Source of the DNA: Terriglobia bacterium
GTDB lineage: Bacteria > Acidobacteriota > Terriglobia > UBA7540
NCBI GenBank assembly: GCA_020072655.1
Contig: JAIQGH010000032.1
Location: 1-33,056 of the forward strand
DNA: 33,056 bases
Reading direction: 5' to 3'
The notes beneath the pieces were generated by a model. The model did not search any database and was not told the origin of the DNA. It saw nothing but the letters and a program-made list of their open reading frames with translations. Positions 25,296-32,359 of the stretch are shown piece after piece. Position 1 is the first letter of the stretch, and each line of letters opens with the position of its first letter. The position numbers and the translations under genes are program-made.

Positions 25296-25772
25296 CTAAA
25301 GATTGAGGAGGTAGTCCGAGGCGGTCAAGTTTCCGAACCGAATCGTGCTGACCCGCTCGCCCACGACGTTGGCGAAGTATTGCAGAATGGCTGTCAGCCG
25401 GAGAATTGCTGGCTTCTCCTGCCGCCGCAGCCAGTGGCAGGCAACGAGGTAAAAAGAAATCGCATTGAAGTACAGGATAAGCAGACGCTCGTCGCGCGAG
25501 TAACGCTGATTGACGTTCGCCGCGTTCTTGAGCAGGTAGGTCAGGGCCAGGTAATCGCATTTGAGGGTCATCCGCACCCGCGGGTAGTCCACCGGCGCTT
25601 CGTACTCCTCAAGCGTCATGCGGACGACGGGGAACTCAAGCCGGTTGGCGTGAACGATCGCCAGGAAGTACTCCCGGTCAAACCGCCGGCGCAAGACTCT
25701 CTGGCAGGCAACCTGAAAATAAAAGAAGAATAGGCCAGTCGAGATGACCAGCACTAAACAGGCCCCGAACAT
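25296..25772 (-). CDS. Single-pass membrane protein of unknown function, partner of the 7-TM gene
   Basis: 158 residues. One N-terminal membrane helix (MFGACLVLVISTGLFFFYFQ) is followed by a cytoplasmic domain of about 130 residues. The domain has a basic juxtamembrane part (RVLRRRFDREYFLAIVHANR), two strands around EFPVVRMTLEEYE and PRVRMTLKCDYLALTYLLKN, and a helical C-terminus. I chose ATG 25770-25772, because GAGGGGA lies upstream and the longer frame to 26018 is a shadow of the neighbour. Its start lies only 14 bases after the stop of the 7-TM gene, so the two are surely co-transcribed. No named family recognised. Confidence 0.7.
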   Translation of the reverse strand: MFGACLVLVISTGLFFFYFQVACQRVLRRRFDREYFLAIVHANRLEFPVVRMTLEEYEAPVDYPRVRMTLKCDYLALTYLLKNAANVNQRYSRDERLLILYFNAISFYLVACHWLRRQEKPAILRLTAILQYFANVVGERVSTIRFGNLTASDYLLNL

Positions 25773-25786
25773 TACAACATCCCCTC

Positions 25787-26530
25787 TCAGACATCCCGGG
25801 TTGCCACCGCAACCAGTTCCTGGGCCGGTTCCTTCCCGGCCAGGATGGCGCTTGGCTGCGGCGCCCGGACGAGCGCATAAAACCAGGTCAATAACATCCC
25901 CAGCGTGCAAAGCGGGCTCACGTAACCATAGAGCGAGCTGGCAAAACCTTGACCCGTCGTCAAGCGGGCGAGGGCGAGGTTCGCTGCAGGGCCGGCAAAT
26001 TGGATTCCTAAGCCGCACACGAGCAGCGCCAGTTCGTCATCCGTGCTCTTGATCTGCTGCAGCAGGATATAGAGCAGCGTGTTCAAAACCAGGCAGGTGA
26101 AGTAGAGGTTTTGCTGGAATTCGACAATGAAGACCGTGCGGATCTGATCATAATTGCGGCCGAGCGCAAGAAGCGAAATCGCCAAGGTGAGGATGAGGAC
26201 AAAAACCAGCACCAGCCGAATGGAGTGCCACATCTTCTGCTCGTACTTGCAGGCCCGGCGGAAAAAGGCACAGACAAGCAGGAACGCCCCGAGGGTCAGC
26301 AGCACGTCCGTCAGCCAATAGAAGTACGCGTACTCCCGGGAGGAATAACCGTAGCGGTAAAGGATGTAGGGTCGGCTGACTCCGTCAAAGGCGAGTAGTA
26401 AGCTGAGATATAGGATAAGACAAACCAAACCCCCGAAGCGGCGGCGGACAGTCAGGTAGGCCAGCAGCCCCGCCTCGAGTAGATAAATACCGTACTGTAG
26501 CGCTACGCTAAGGTACCGCAACGTGAGCAA
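25787..26530 (-). CDS. Seven-transmembrane protein of unknown function
   Basis: 247 residues with seven clear hydrophobic helices (about 4-26, 31-50, 70-92, 104-124, 138-158, 165-187, 197-222), short loops and a polar C-tail. Conspicuous motifs are DGVSRPYILYRYGYSSREYAY after helix 2, a basic loop (RRACKYEQKMWHS) after helix 3, and GLGIQFAGPAANLAL in helix 6. The topology is receptor-like, but nothing links it to rhodopsins or to a named receptor family. The start is a TTG (26530 or 26521); no ATG is available and the first lies inside a perfect inverted repeat. The small repeat-protein gene lies 70 bases upstream and a one-TM gene 14 bases downstream, all on the minus strand. Confidence 0.7.
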   Translation of the reverse strand: MLTLRYLSVALQYGIYLLEAGLLAYLTVRRRFGGLVCLILYLSLLLAFDGVSRPYILYRYGYSSREYAYFYWLTDVLLTLGAFLLVCAFFRRACKYEQKMWHSIRLVLVFVLILTLAISLLALGRNYDQIRTVFIVEFQQNLYFTCLVLNTLLYILLQQIKSTDDELALLVCGLGIQFAGPAANLALARLTTGQGFASSLYGYVSPLCTLGMLLTWFYALVRAPQPSAILAGKEPAQELVAVATRDV

Positions 26531-26577
26531 CCTGGTTCAGCTGCCCAGCACGCCAGCTCTCTTCCGGGTTGCTCACG
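26522..26577. promoter_or_regulatory. 11-bp perfect inverted repeat over the start of the 7-TM gene
   Basis: CGTGAGCAACC (26522-26532) and GGTTGCTCACG (26567-26577) are exact inverted copies around a 34-base loop. On the mRNA, the stem would contain the TTG start at 26528-26530. It lies between the repeat-peptide stop and the 7-TM gene, so it may be an attenuator or a translation block. Confidence 0.6.
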
Positions 26578-26600
26578 CAAGCCGTAGAAAACCAGCGGGC

Positions 26601-26813
26601 TTAGTGACCGCCTCCGGGAAGCGGTGGTGGTGGCGAACCGCCGATCCCCAGCACGTGCGTTGGCAGGGGTGGTGGCGGCGAACCACCGATCCCGGTCACA
26701 TGCGTAGGCAGCGGTGGCGGCGGACTTCCACCAATTGCAAAAGCCTTCCGCAAACTTGCGCTGGCTAGTACGATCAGAACCGCCAGCAAGAACGTAACAA
26801 TAAGGTTCTTCAT
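26601..26813 (-). CDS. Tiny secreted protein made of three 15-residue proline-rich repeats
   Basis: 70 residues. A signal peptide (MKNLIVTFLLAVLIVLASAS, with LRKAFA at residues 21-26) should be cut after Ala26. The mature 44-residue chain consists only of three tandem copies: IGGSPPPPLPTHVTG, IGGSPPPPLPTHVLG and IGGSPPPPLPGGGH. GGAGGAG before the ATG gives a firm start, and a promoter and a palindromic leader lie upstream. Polyproline and Gly-Gly-Ser units suggest an extended, exposed peptide, either a wall or matrix linker or a signal released as repeats. It leads a group with the 7-TM and one-TM genes. No homologous family is known to me. Confidence 0.8.
   Translation of the reverse strand: MKNLIVTFLLAVLIVLASASLRKAFAIGGSPPPPLPTHVTGIGGSPPPPLPTHVLGIGGSPPPPLPGGGH
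26604..26735. repeat. Three 45-bp in-gene tandem repeats
   Basis: The copies lie at 26691-26735, 26646-26690 and 26604-26645 (the last shortened by one codon). Synonymous differences between copies (for example CCACC versus CCGCC at Pro codons) show that the protein repeat is kept while the DNA drifts. Confidence 0.75.
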
Positions 26814-26836
26814 CGCTCTCCTCCAGTTGTGGGTGA

Positions 26837-26856
26837 ATAGGATCAGAACATCCTAT
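26837..26856. promoter_or_regulatory. 7-6-7 palindrome in the leader of the repeat-peptide gene
   Basis: ATAGGAT, spacer CAGAAC, ATCCTAT: a perfect inverted repeat placed between the -10 box and the ribosome site. It is suited to bind a dimeric repressor or to form an mRNA hairpin. Confidence 0.55.
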
Positions 26857-26865
26857 ATGGAGGCG

Positions 26866-26894
26866 AGCGTAGAGAACTATTGGTTACAAGTCAA
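26866..26894 (-). promoter_or_regulatory. Predicted promoter of the repeat-peptide/7-TM operon
   Basis: Minus strand: TTGACT (26889-26894), 17-base spacer, TACGCT (26866-26871). It lies about 50 bases upstream of the start at 26813. The rest of 26814-27132 has no gene. Confidence 0.5.
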
Positions 26895-27132
26895 TAAGAA
26901 TCTACCAAACTCCCACGTGGTACATTGTGCCAGACAAGAACCCAATGTCAAGCCCAAACCCTTAGTACGAAGGTACTCAGACATATTGTCCGGACGAATG
27001 GCTAAGCGTCGTGCAGCCAGCGGGGGGAAGCTCATCAAAACCCGTGGCGGGTCAATTGGCGCGGGAGAGGGGCAATTGGACCTTGGGCAGCCCGCGCCCT
27101 TGCCGCTGGAGTGACTGGTAGGGGCAGCCCTT

Positions 27133-28173
27133 GTGTTTTGGGCTTCCGGCATTTCCCGGTCGCAGGACCAAAGTCCCAGCACCTCTGGTCCCAATCCGAA
27201 TGTGGGGGAGACCGTCCTAGTTCCCAAGAAGACCGCCCCCGCGCCTCAGCCCGAGGCGAAGAAGCCAGAGAAGATCAATCCCAGCGAGGTCTACACCATT
27301 TCCACGACGACCAACCTGGTAAATGTGGACGTCATGGTCGTGGACGGCAACGGGAATCCCATCCCCAACCTCGGCAAGGTGAATTTCAAGCTCTCCGACG
27401 ACGGCGTGCCGCAAACCATCACCAACTTTTCCACCGGTGAAGCCCCCATGACGATCTGCATGCTGATTGAGTTCAGCAACAAATGGTGGGGCTTCCTGTA
27501 TCTGGCGCTGGAGGACAGCTATGAGTTTGTGCGCGTCATCGAGCCCAAGGACTGGGTGGCGGTGGTTACCTTTGACATGCGGCCGCAAATCCTCCAGGAC
27601 TTCACCCAGAATCGCTACGAAGTCACTCAGGCGTTGGACCGACTGCGACTCCCGGGTTTCAGTGAGATCAATCTCTATGATGCGCTGGCCTTCACCATTG
27701 ATCGCATGAAGGACACCCAGGGTCGTAAAGCCATCCTGGCCGTCTGCACCGGTTACGATACCTTCAGCAAGCTCACTTACGATCAGATGCTGAAGATAGC
27801 GCGCACTTCTGACACCGCAATCTATCCCTTGAGCATCCTGGAGTTCGTGACCGTCCGTTACGGCGACTCCATCGACTCCCTGCAGGCTCGGAACGCTCTC
27901 ACCACCATCGCGAAGTATTCCGGCGGCCAAGCCTACTTCCCCCGTTTCGAGGGCGAACTCCCCGGCATCTTTCAACAGATTGCCGCGCAGCTCCGCATGC
28001 AATACAGTCTGGGATTTATTCCCACCAACCCGTCCCGAGACGGCAAATTCCACAAGCTAAAGATTGACCTGGTGGACGCGCAAGGCAACGAGCTGAAGAT
28101 GGTCGACCAAAAGGGGAAGAAGGTTAAATACCGACTCGTCGGCCGCGAGGGGTATTACGCCCCCAAGTCCTGA
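27133..28173 (+). CDS. VWFA-related Acidobacterial-type protein, short N-terminus
   Basis: 346 residues. The middle and C-terminal part match the VWFA-related domain family typical of Acidobacteria (TIGR03436-like): the N-terminal beta-sandwich YTISTTTNLVNVDVMVVDGNGNPI, the segment NFKLSDDGVPQTITNFS, and a von Willebrand A-like fold (MTICMLIEFSN in place of the MIDAS DxSxS, then DWVAVVTFDM, INLYDALAFTIDRM, GRKAILAVCTGYD). The usual end is present: QYSLGFIPTNPSRDGKFHKLKIDL and REGYYAPKS. The MIDAS serine/aspartate pattern is not intact (IEFSN), so metal-dependent adhesion is doubtful. The start is a GTG after TAGGGG. In the same frame upstream, LVGAALVFWASG looks like the tail of a signal peptide but is cut by a stop at 27112, suggesting a damaged N-terminus. 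Confidence 0.85.
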   Translation: MFWASGISRSQDQSPSTSGPNPNVGETVLVPKKTAPAPQPEAKKPEKINPSEVYTISTTTNLVNVDVMVVDGNGNPIPNLGKVNFKLSDDGVPQTITNFSTGEAPMTICMLIEFSNKWWGFLYLALEDSYEFVRVIEPKDWVAVVTFDMRPQILQDFTQNRYEVTQALDRLRLPGFSEINLYDALAFTIDRMKDTQGRKAILAVCTGYDTFSKLTYDQMLKIARTSDTAIYPLSILEFVTVRYGDSIDSLQARNALTTIAKYSGGQAYFPRFEGELPGIFQQIAAQLRMQYSLGFIPTNPSRDGKFHKLKIDLVDAQGNELKMVDQKGKKVKYRLVGREGYYAPKS

Positions 28174-28283
28174 GGGCAGGCATTCTTTAGGTTTCCAACC
28201 AACCTCCGGCGCGACTCGACGGCTCCCAGGGGCTCTCCTTCTCCGACCCTTTCAGCCAGTCTGGACATGAGCGAAGGGCACGC

Positions 28284-28925
28284 CTACTTCGCGCGTCGGG
28301 GCTTGGCGGCGGGACCGGTTAGTTCCAGGATGGGCTGCTGTGGTGGCGGAGGCATCGGTCCGGCCACCTTCAGGGTGTGGACGGTCTCCTCACAGGCCTG
28401 CATGTACAACTCCTCGTCCTCGCGGCCGGGCGTGCAGGAGGCTTCCACAATCCGCTCGGGGGAAATCACCCGCGCGGTCAGCAGCATGGCGCGCCCCTGG
28501 TACTGCGAGATCAGCACGGCGTCGCGGTTGTTGATTTTGGTGTGGTCAAAATGGTAGCGGGGAATTTCCTCGGTCACCCCCTGGGTTTCCCACTTGGCCA
28601 GGACTTCGGGTGAGAACTCGAAGCTGGCGTCGGGATTCGGCTGCGACGTGATGGTAAGGACCGGCGGGACACTCCAGAACTTGGGCTTCGTGATCCTCAC
28701 CCCGCCGGGGAAATCCTCGACCTTCCCGTAGAGGCCGGCGGCAATTTGCATTTCGATGCCCAAAGCGGCGTTCTGGTAAGGGAGGAGCTGAAGGGTCTCC
28801 TCGCGGACGCGCTCCCAATGTTTGGGGTACCACTTCACCAGCAGCATTTCGCCGCCTATAGCTCCGATGCCTACGAGCACGATCACCAACGCCACGATGA
28901 GTTGTGTGGGAATCTCCTTTTTCAT
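28284..28925 (-). CDS. Membrane-anchored protein of unknown function
   Basis: 213 residues. A lysine-rich N-terminus and one membrane helix (residues about 7-28, LIVALVIVLVGIGAIGGEML) are followed by an extracytoplasmic domain of about 165 residues (KWYPKHWERVREETLQLLPYQNAALGIE; EEIPRYHFDHTKINNRDAVLISQYQGR; VEASCTPGREDEELYMQACEETVHTLKV). The C-tail is Pro-rich (PPPPQQPILE). The shape resembles periplasmic DUF1795/PsbP-like lipid- or stress-related domains, but I cannot name a family. I chose ATG 28923-28925 at the helix; the frame to 28973 is open but shows no signal. It converges on the VWFA gene. Confidence 0.65.
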   Translation of the reverse strand: MKKEIPTQLIVALVIVLVGIGAIGGEMLLVKWYPKHWERVREETLQLLPYQNAALGIEMQIAAGLYGKVEDFPGGVRITKPKFWSVPPVLTITSQPNPDASFEFSPEVLAKWETQGVTEEIPRYHFDHTKINNRDAVLISQYQGRAMLLTARVISPERIVEASCTPGREDEELYMQACEETVHTLKVAGPMPPPPQQPILELTGPAAKPRRAK

Positions 28926-29001
28926 AGCCTGCCATCTTACCCGCACCGCTGGAGCGGCGCAATCCGCTTGCAACGCTCTGGCGGCCCGCGCTGGGGCGGG
29001 G

Positions 29002-29469
29002 CTATCTCAGGGTCAGCTCCATGAAGAGCGCGCCCTCGACGGGGTTCTCGCGATAGGGTGGGATGCGGCGAAATCCCAGCGGCTCGTAAAGCGCCATCGC
29101 CTCCTTCATCACGGGCAGCGTGTCGAGCCGCATCGAGTCATAGCCGAGGGCGCGAGCTTCGGCGATGATCGCCTCGGCGAGCTGTCGCCCCAGCTTCCGG
29201 CCGCGGAATTTCGGCCGCACATAGAGCCGCTTCATCTCCGAGACGCCCTCCTCTAACCTGCGCAGCGCGACGCAGCCGGCAGCCTCCCCGTTTTCCATCG
29301 CCAGCAGCAGCCGGCCCTGCGGTGGAGCATATTCGCCCGGCAGCGTTCGCACCTCTTTGTCGAAACCCTGAAAGCAAAGGCTGAACCCCAGCGAAGCCGC
29401 GTACTCGAGAAACAGCTCGCGGACTTTCTCGATCTCCTCCGGCGATGAGGCTTGGATGCAATCCAACAT
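29002..29469 (-). CDS. GNAT family N-acetyltransferase
   Basis: 155 residues with the complete GNAT fold: the first helix-strand part [25 protein letters not shown], strand 4 [29 protein letters not shown] with the acetyl-CoA loop R..GRKLG, and the end [17 protein letters not shown]. It transfers an acetyl group from acetyl-CoA to an unidentified amine. It is separated by only 20 bases from the stop of selD, so the two are probably co-transcribed. Confidence 0.93.
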   Translation of the reverse strand: MLDCIQASSPEEIEKVRELFLEYAASLGFSLCFQGFDKEVRTLPGEYAPPQGRLLLAMENGEAAGCVALRRLEEGVSEMKRLYVRPKFRGRKLGRQLAEAIIAEARALGYDSMRLDTLPVMKEAMALYEPLGFRRIPPYRENPVEGALFMELTLR

Positions 29470-29489
29470 GGGTTCCGGATAACGATGCT

Positions 29490-30530
29490 TCAGCGGATGC
29501 GAATCAGGGGATGAGTCTTCTCCATCACCTCGCCGACTTCACGTGCAGGCACGCCGCGCTCGGCGAGGGATTTCACTAGGTTTGCTGATGCCGCTGCTTC
29601 CACGGAGAACAATAGCCCCCCGGAAGTCTGCGGGTCGAACAGCAAGTTCTTGATCTCCTCGGGAATCCCCTCCGCGAACTCGACGCAACCGGCGACGAAT
29701 TCCATGTTGCGCTTGAGCCCGCCGGGCAAGTGGCCCTGGCGCGAGTATTCGACGGCTCCGGGCAGAAGTCCGATGCGTGTGTGATCGAGCACCAGACTTA
29801 CTTTGCCGGCAACCGCCATCTCGCGTGCGTGACCCAGCAGGCCGAAGCCGGTGATGTCTGTCGCGGCATGAACCGGAAACCCCAGCGCCACTTCCGCTCC
29901 CGCGCGATTCAGTGTGACCATCGACTCGGTTGCGGCCTTCACGGCCTCCTCGGTCGCTGCGCCGATCTTCAGCGCTGTGGAGATGATGCCGGTTCCGATG
30001 CGCTTGGTCAGCACCAAGCGGTCGCCCGCCCGCGCGCCGGCGTTGGCCCACACGCGCTGCGGATTGACGACGCCCGTCACCGCGTAGCCAAACTTCATTT
30101 CATCGTCGCCGATCGAATGGCCGCCGATCACCGCGCAACCTGCTTCCTGCATCTTGGCGTGGCCGCCTTGCAGGATCTTTTCGAGGATGTCGAGCCGATC
30201 GGCGTTGTTCGGGAAGCCCACGATGGAGAGCGCCGAAATCGGTCTGCCGCCCATCGCATACACGTCGCTCAGCGAATTCGCTGCGGCGATCTGGCCGAAG
30301 GTGTAAGGGTCGTCGACGATGGGCGTGAAGAAATCCACCGTTTGCACGAGGGCCAGCTCATCGCTCAGACGATACACTCCCGCGTCGTCGGCAGTGTCGA
30401 AGCCGATCAGCACATTAGGGTCGGATTGTTTCGGCAGCTTGCTGAGCACCGAGTCCAAAATACTTGGACTCAACTTCGCCGCTCAACCCGCCGCCTTCAC
30501 CATCGCGGTCAGCCGCGTGCGCTCATCCAT
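29490..30530 (-). CDS. selD: Selenide, water dikinase, itself a selenoprotein (Sec at residue 16)
   Basis: Makes selenophosphate from selenide and ATP, the selenium donor for Sec-tRNA and selenouridine. The 346 residues start at ATG 30528-30530 ([15 protein letters not shown]), pass an in-frame TGA at 30483-30485, and continue [17 protein letters not shown]. SelD proteins carry Cys or Sec at exactly this place with the catalytic Lys three residues later (here Lys19), so the TGA is read as Sec16. A SECIS-type hairpin follows. The rest is typical: [60 protein letters not shown] and [15 protein letters not shown]. Annotation that starts after the TGA (TTG at 30473) would drop the active site. 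A -10 TATAAT lies ten bases before the ATG and no ribosome site is seen, so the message may be nearly leaderless. A GNAT gene follows. Confidence 0.95.
30451..30471 (-). promoter_or_regulatory. Bacterial SECIS hairpin in selD
   Basis: In the mRNA, GAGUCCAA pairs perfectly with UUGGACUC around the loop GUAUU, extended by two U-G pairs at the base. The stem begins 11 bases after the UGA, so the loop is 19 bases from it and its first base is G, as bacterial SECIS elements require for SelB binding. Confidence 0.85.
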
Positions 30531-30540
30531 AAGGGATTGG

Positions 30541-30569
30541 ATTATATGCCTCCGGTATTCGATTCTAAA
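30541..30569 (-). promoter_or_regulatory. Predicted selD promoter
   Basis: Minus strand: TTTAGA (30564-30569), 17-base spacer, TATAAT (30541-30546), ten bases before the start ATG. Transcription would begin within a few bases of the ATG. Confidence 0.5.
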
Positions 30570-30631
30570 GCGGCGTACACTATAGCGCCGGTCGGAGCTT
30601 GCCCTGACGCAGGAAAGGACCAGCGTGCTTG

Positions 30632-30703
30632 GTAGGGGAGCGCTCCGCGCTCCCGCGGGAGCCCGTAGGGCTCCCCTGCTCGCTGCTCATCGAGCGGCGC
30701 TAC
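30632..30703. repeat. Extragenic composite palindrome, GTAG...CTAC type
   Basis: It starts GTAGGGGAGCGCTCCGCGCTCCC, has a second palindrome GGGAGCCC with GGGCTCCC, then GCTCG with CGAGC, and ends GCGGCGCTACAC. It fills much of the selD/acyl-CoA dehydrogenase gap, which otherwise holds no gene. Confidence 0.6.
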
Positions 30704-30836
30704 ACCGCCCTCGCTTGAACTGCCCCCCAACCGCCGATAGAATCCAGTGTTGCAGTGCGAATCGACCGCTGCTCCAGCAGGGGCGATTCGCGAATTGCCC
30801 CTATTTTGAACCTATGCCTCACGAAGGAGTGTCTTT

Positions 30837-32006
30837 ATGTTCCCATTTCATGGTGTTGATTACATGGAAATCGATTCCCTCTTTAGCGACGAAGAAAAGC
30901 TGGTGCGCCAGATGGTGCGCGAGTTCGTGGACAACGAGGTGAATCCGCACATCGAAGAATGGAATCGCGAGGGCAAGTTCCCGATGCATCTGGTGCCGCT
31001 GATGGCCGAGCTGGGTTTTTTCGGCGCCAACATGCAGGGCTACGGCTGCGCGGGAATGTCCAACGTCGATTACGGGCTCATCATGCAGGAACTCGAGCGC
31101 GGCGATAGCGGCCTGCGCAGCTTCGTTTCCGTGCAAGGGGCCCTGGTGATGTATCCCATCAAGGAATACGGCTCGGAAGAACAGAAAGAAAAATGGCTGC
31201 CGCTCCTCCAGCAAGGCAAGGCCATCGGCTGCTTCGGCCTCACCGAACCCGACTTCGGCTCAAACCCCGCCGGCATGAGGTCGCGTGGTGTGAAGGACGG
31301 CGACCACTGGATTCTGAACGGCGAGAAGGCGTGGATCACTTCCGGGACGATTGCCGACGTCGCCGTCGTCTGGGCGCGCACCGAGGAAGGCGTGCGCGGT
31401 TTTCTCGTTGAAAAAGGAACGCCGGGTTACACGTCGAAGGACATCAAGGGCAAGTGGTCGCTGCGCGCCTCGGTCACCTCCAGCCTTTCGCTCCAGGACG
31501 TGCGCGTGCCCGCGTCGAATATGTTCCCCAAGGCGCAAGGCATGAAAGCGCCCCTCTCCTGCCTGACCCAGGCGCGCTACGGCATCGGCTGGGGCGCGAT
31601 CGGCGCGGCCATGGCGTGCTATAACGAGTCGCTCGAATACGCCAAAATCCGCAAACAGTTTGACGATAAACCCATCGCCTCACATCAACTCGTCCAGGCC
31701 AAATTCGCCGACATGGTGACGGAAATCACCAAGGCGCAACTGCTGGCGGTGCAAGTCGGCCGCCTCAAGGACCAGGGCCGCGCTGACCATGCCCACGTCT
31801 CCATGCTCAAGCGCAATAACGTCAAGATCGCCCTCGACGTGGCCCGCGCAGCGCGCGATATCCTGGGGGCGAACGGCGTCGCCGACGAGTACCCCATCTT
31901 TCGCCACATGTGCAACCTGGAATCGGTCTTTACTTACGAGGGCACACACAATATCCATACCCTCATCATCGGGGAGCGCGTGACCGGGATTCCGGCGTAC
32001 CGTTGA
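30837..32006 (+). CDS. Acyl-CoA dehydrogenase family protein, glutaryl-CoA dehydrogenase-like
   Basis: A 389-residue FAD enzyme of the acyl-CoA dehydrogenase fold. N-terminal helices (EKLVRQMVREFVDNEVNPHIEEW) are followed by the flavin-binding strand region with GCFGLTEPDFGSNPAGM, WILNGEKAWITSG and the C-terminal bundle (ARYGIGWGAIGAAMACYN; GANGVADEYPIFRH; FTYEGTHNIHTLIIGERVTGI). The catalytic base is Glu368 in YEGTH. RSFVSVQGALVM fits the RSxxSVQ segment whose Arg and Ser hold the distal carboxylate in glutaryl-CoA dehydrogenase, which favours glutaryl-CoA over simple fatty acyl-CoA; crotonyl-CoA would then be the product in lysine or benzoate breakdown. Confirmation needs an alignment. AAGGAG precedes ATG 30837 by 7 bases. 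It runs divergently from selD. Confidence 0.9.
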   Translation: MFPFHGVDYMEIDSLFSDEEKLVRQMVREFVDNEVNPHIEEWNREGKFPMHLVPLMAELGFFGANMQGYGCAGMSNVDYGLIMQELERGDSGLRSFVSVQGALVMYPIKEYGSEEQKEKWLPLLQQGKAIGCFGLTEPDFGSNPAGMRSRGVKDGDHWILNGEKAWITSGTIADVAVVWARTEEGVRGFLVEKGTPGYTSKDIKGKWSLRASVTSSLSLQDVRVPASNMFPKAQGMKAPLSCLTQARYGIGWGAIGAAMACYNESLEYAKIRKQFDDKPIASHQLVQAKFADMVTEITKAQLLAVQVGRLKDQGRADHAHVSMLKRNNVKIALDVARAARDILGANGVADEYPIFRHMCNLESVFTYEGTHNIHTLIIGERVTGIPAYR

Positions 32007-32119
32007 TGAACAGGGCCTAGCCGGCTTGCCGTCCTGGCGGGTGTAAAATGGGGAGTAGACGTAAATGTCCGCAGGCAGAAGGACGTTCAGAGGTGCCTGA
32101 GCGTGTTCGAACTTAGTTG

Positions 32120-32359
32120 ATGGGCGAGACTGTGATAAAGGATAGGACATATTGGAGTGCTTGGGAATCGCAGGGACCTCTTCGAGAACCCCTCGGTTAC
32201 AGTCAAGCGCTCGCGCTTGGCGACGCGATGTATCAATATGCGCGATCCCTGGCCCTTTTTCCGCCGCCCGATCCACTGGCGGGGCTTGAGACGAAAATCT
32301 CCCTGGCGAGAGCTCTGAATGTTCACTCGACTCCTGGAACGGATCGCCCTCGGCCTTGA
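32120..32359 (+). CDS. Small hypothetical protein preceding a nucleotidyltransferase
   Basis: 79 residues, soluble and mostly helical: TYWSAWESQGPLREPLGYSQ, LGDAMYQYARSLALFPPPDP, LETKISLARALNVH. It overlaps the next gene by 41 bases in another frame, which implies translational coupling. Short proteins of this kind are often seen directly before AbiEii/MNT-type nucleotidyltransferase genes, sometimes as the partner in toxin-antitoxin-like pairs. TTG 32117 is an alternative start; neither has a strong ribosome site. Not recognised further. Confidence 0.6.
   Translation: MGETVIKDRTYWSAWESQGPLREPLGYSQALALGDAMYQYARSLALFPPPDPLAGLETKISLARALNVHSTPGTDRPRP

Noticed and set aside
29490-30473. selD beginning at TTG 30473
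   Set aside because: It lacks the conserved Cys/Sec and catalytic Lys; the upstream ATG frame through TGA restores both.
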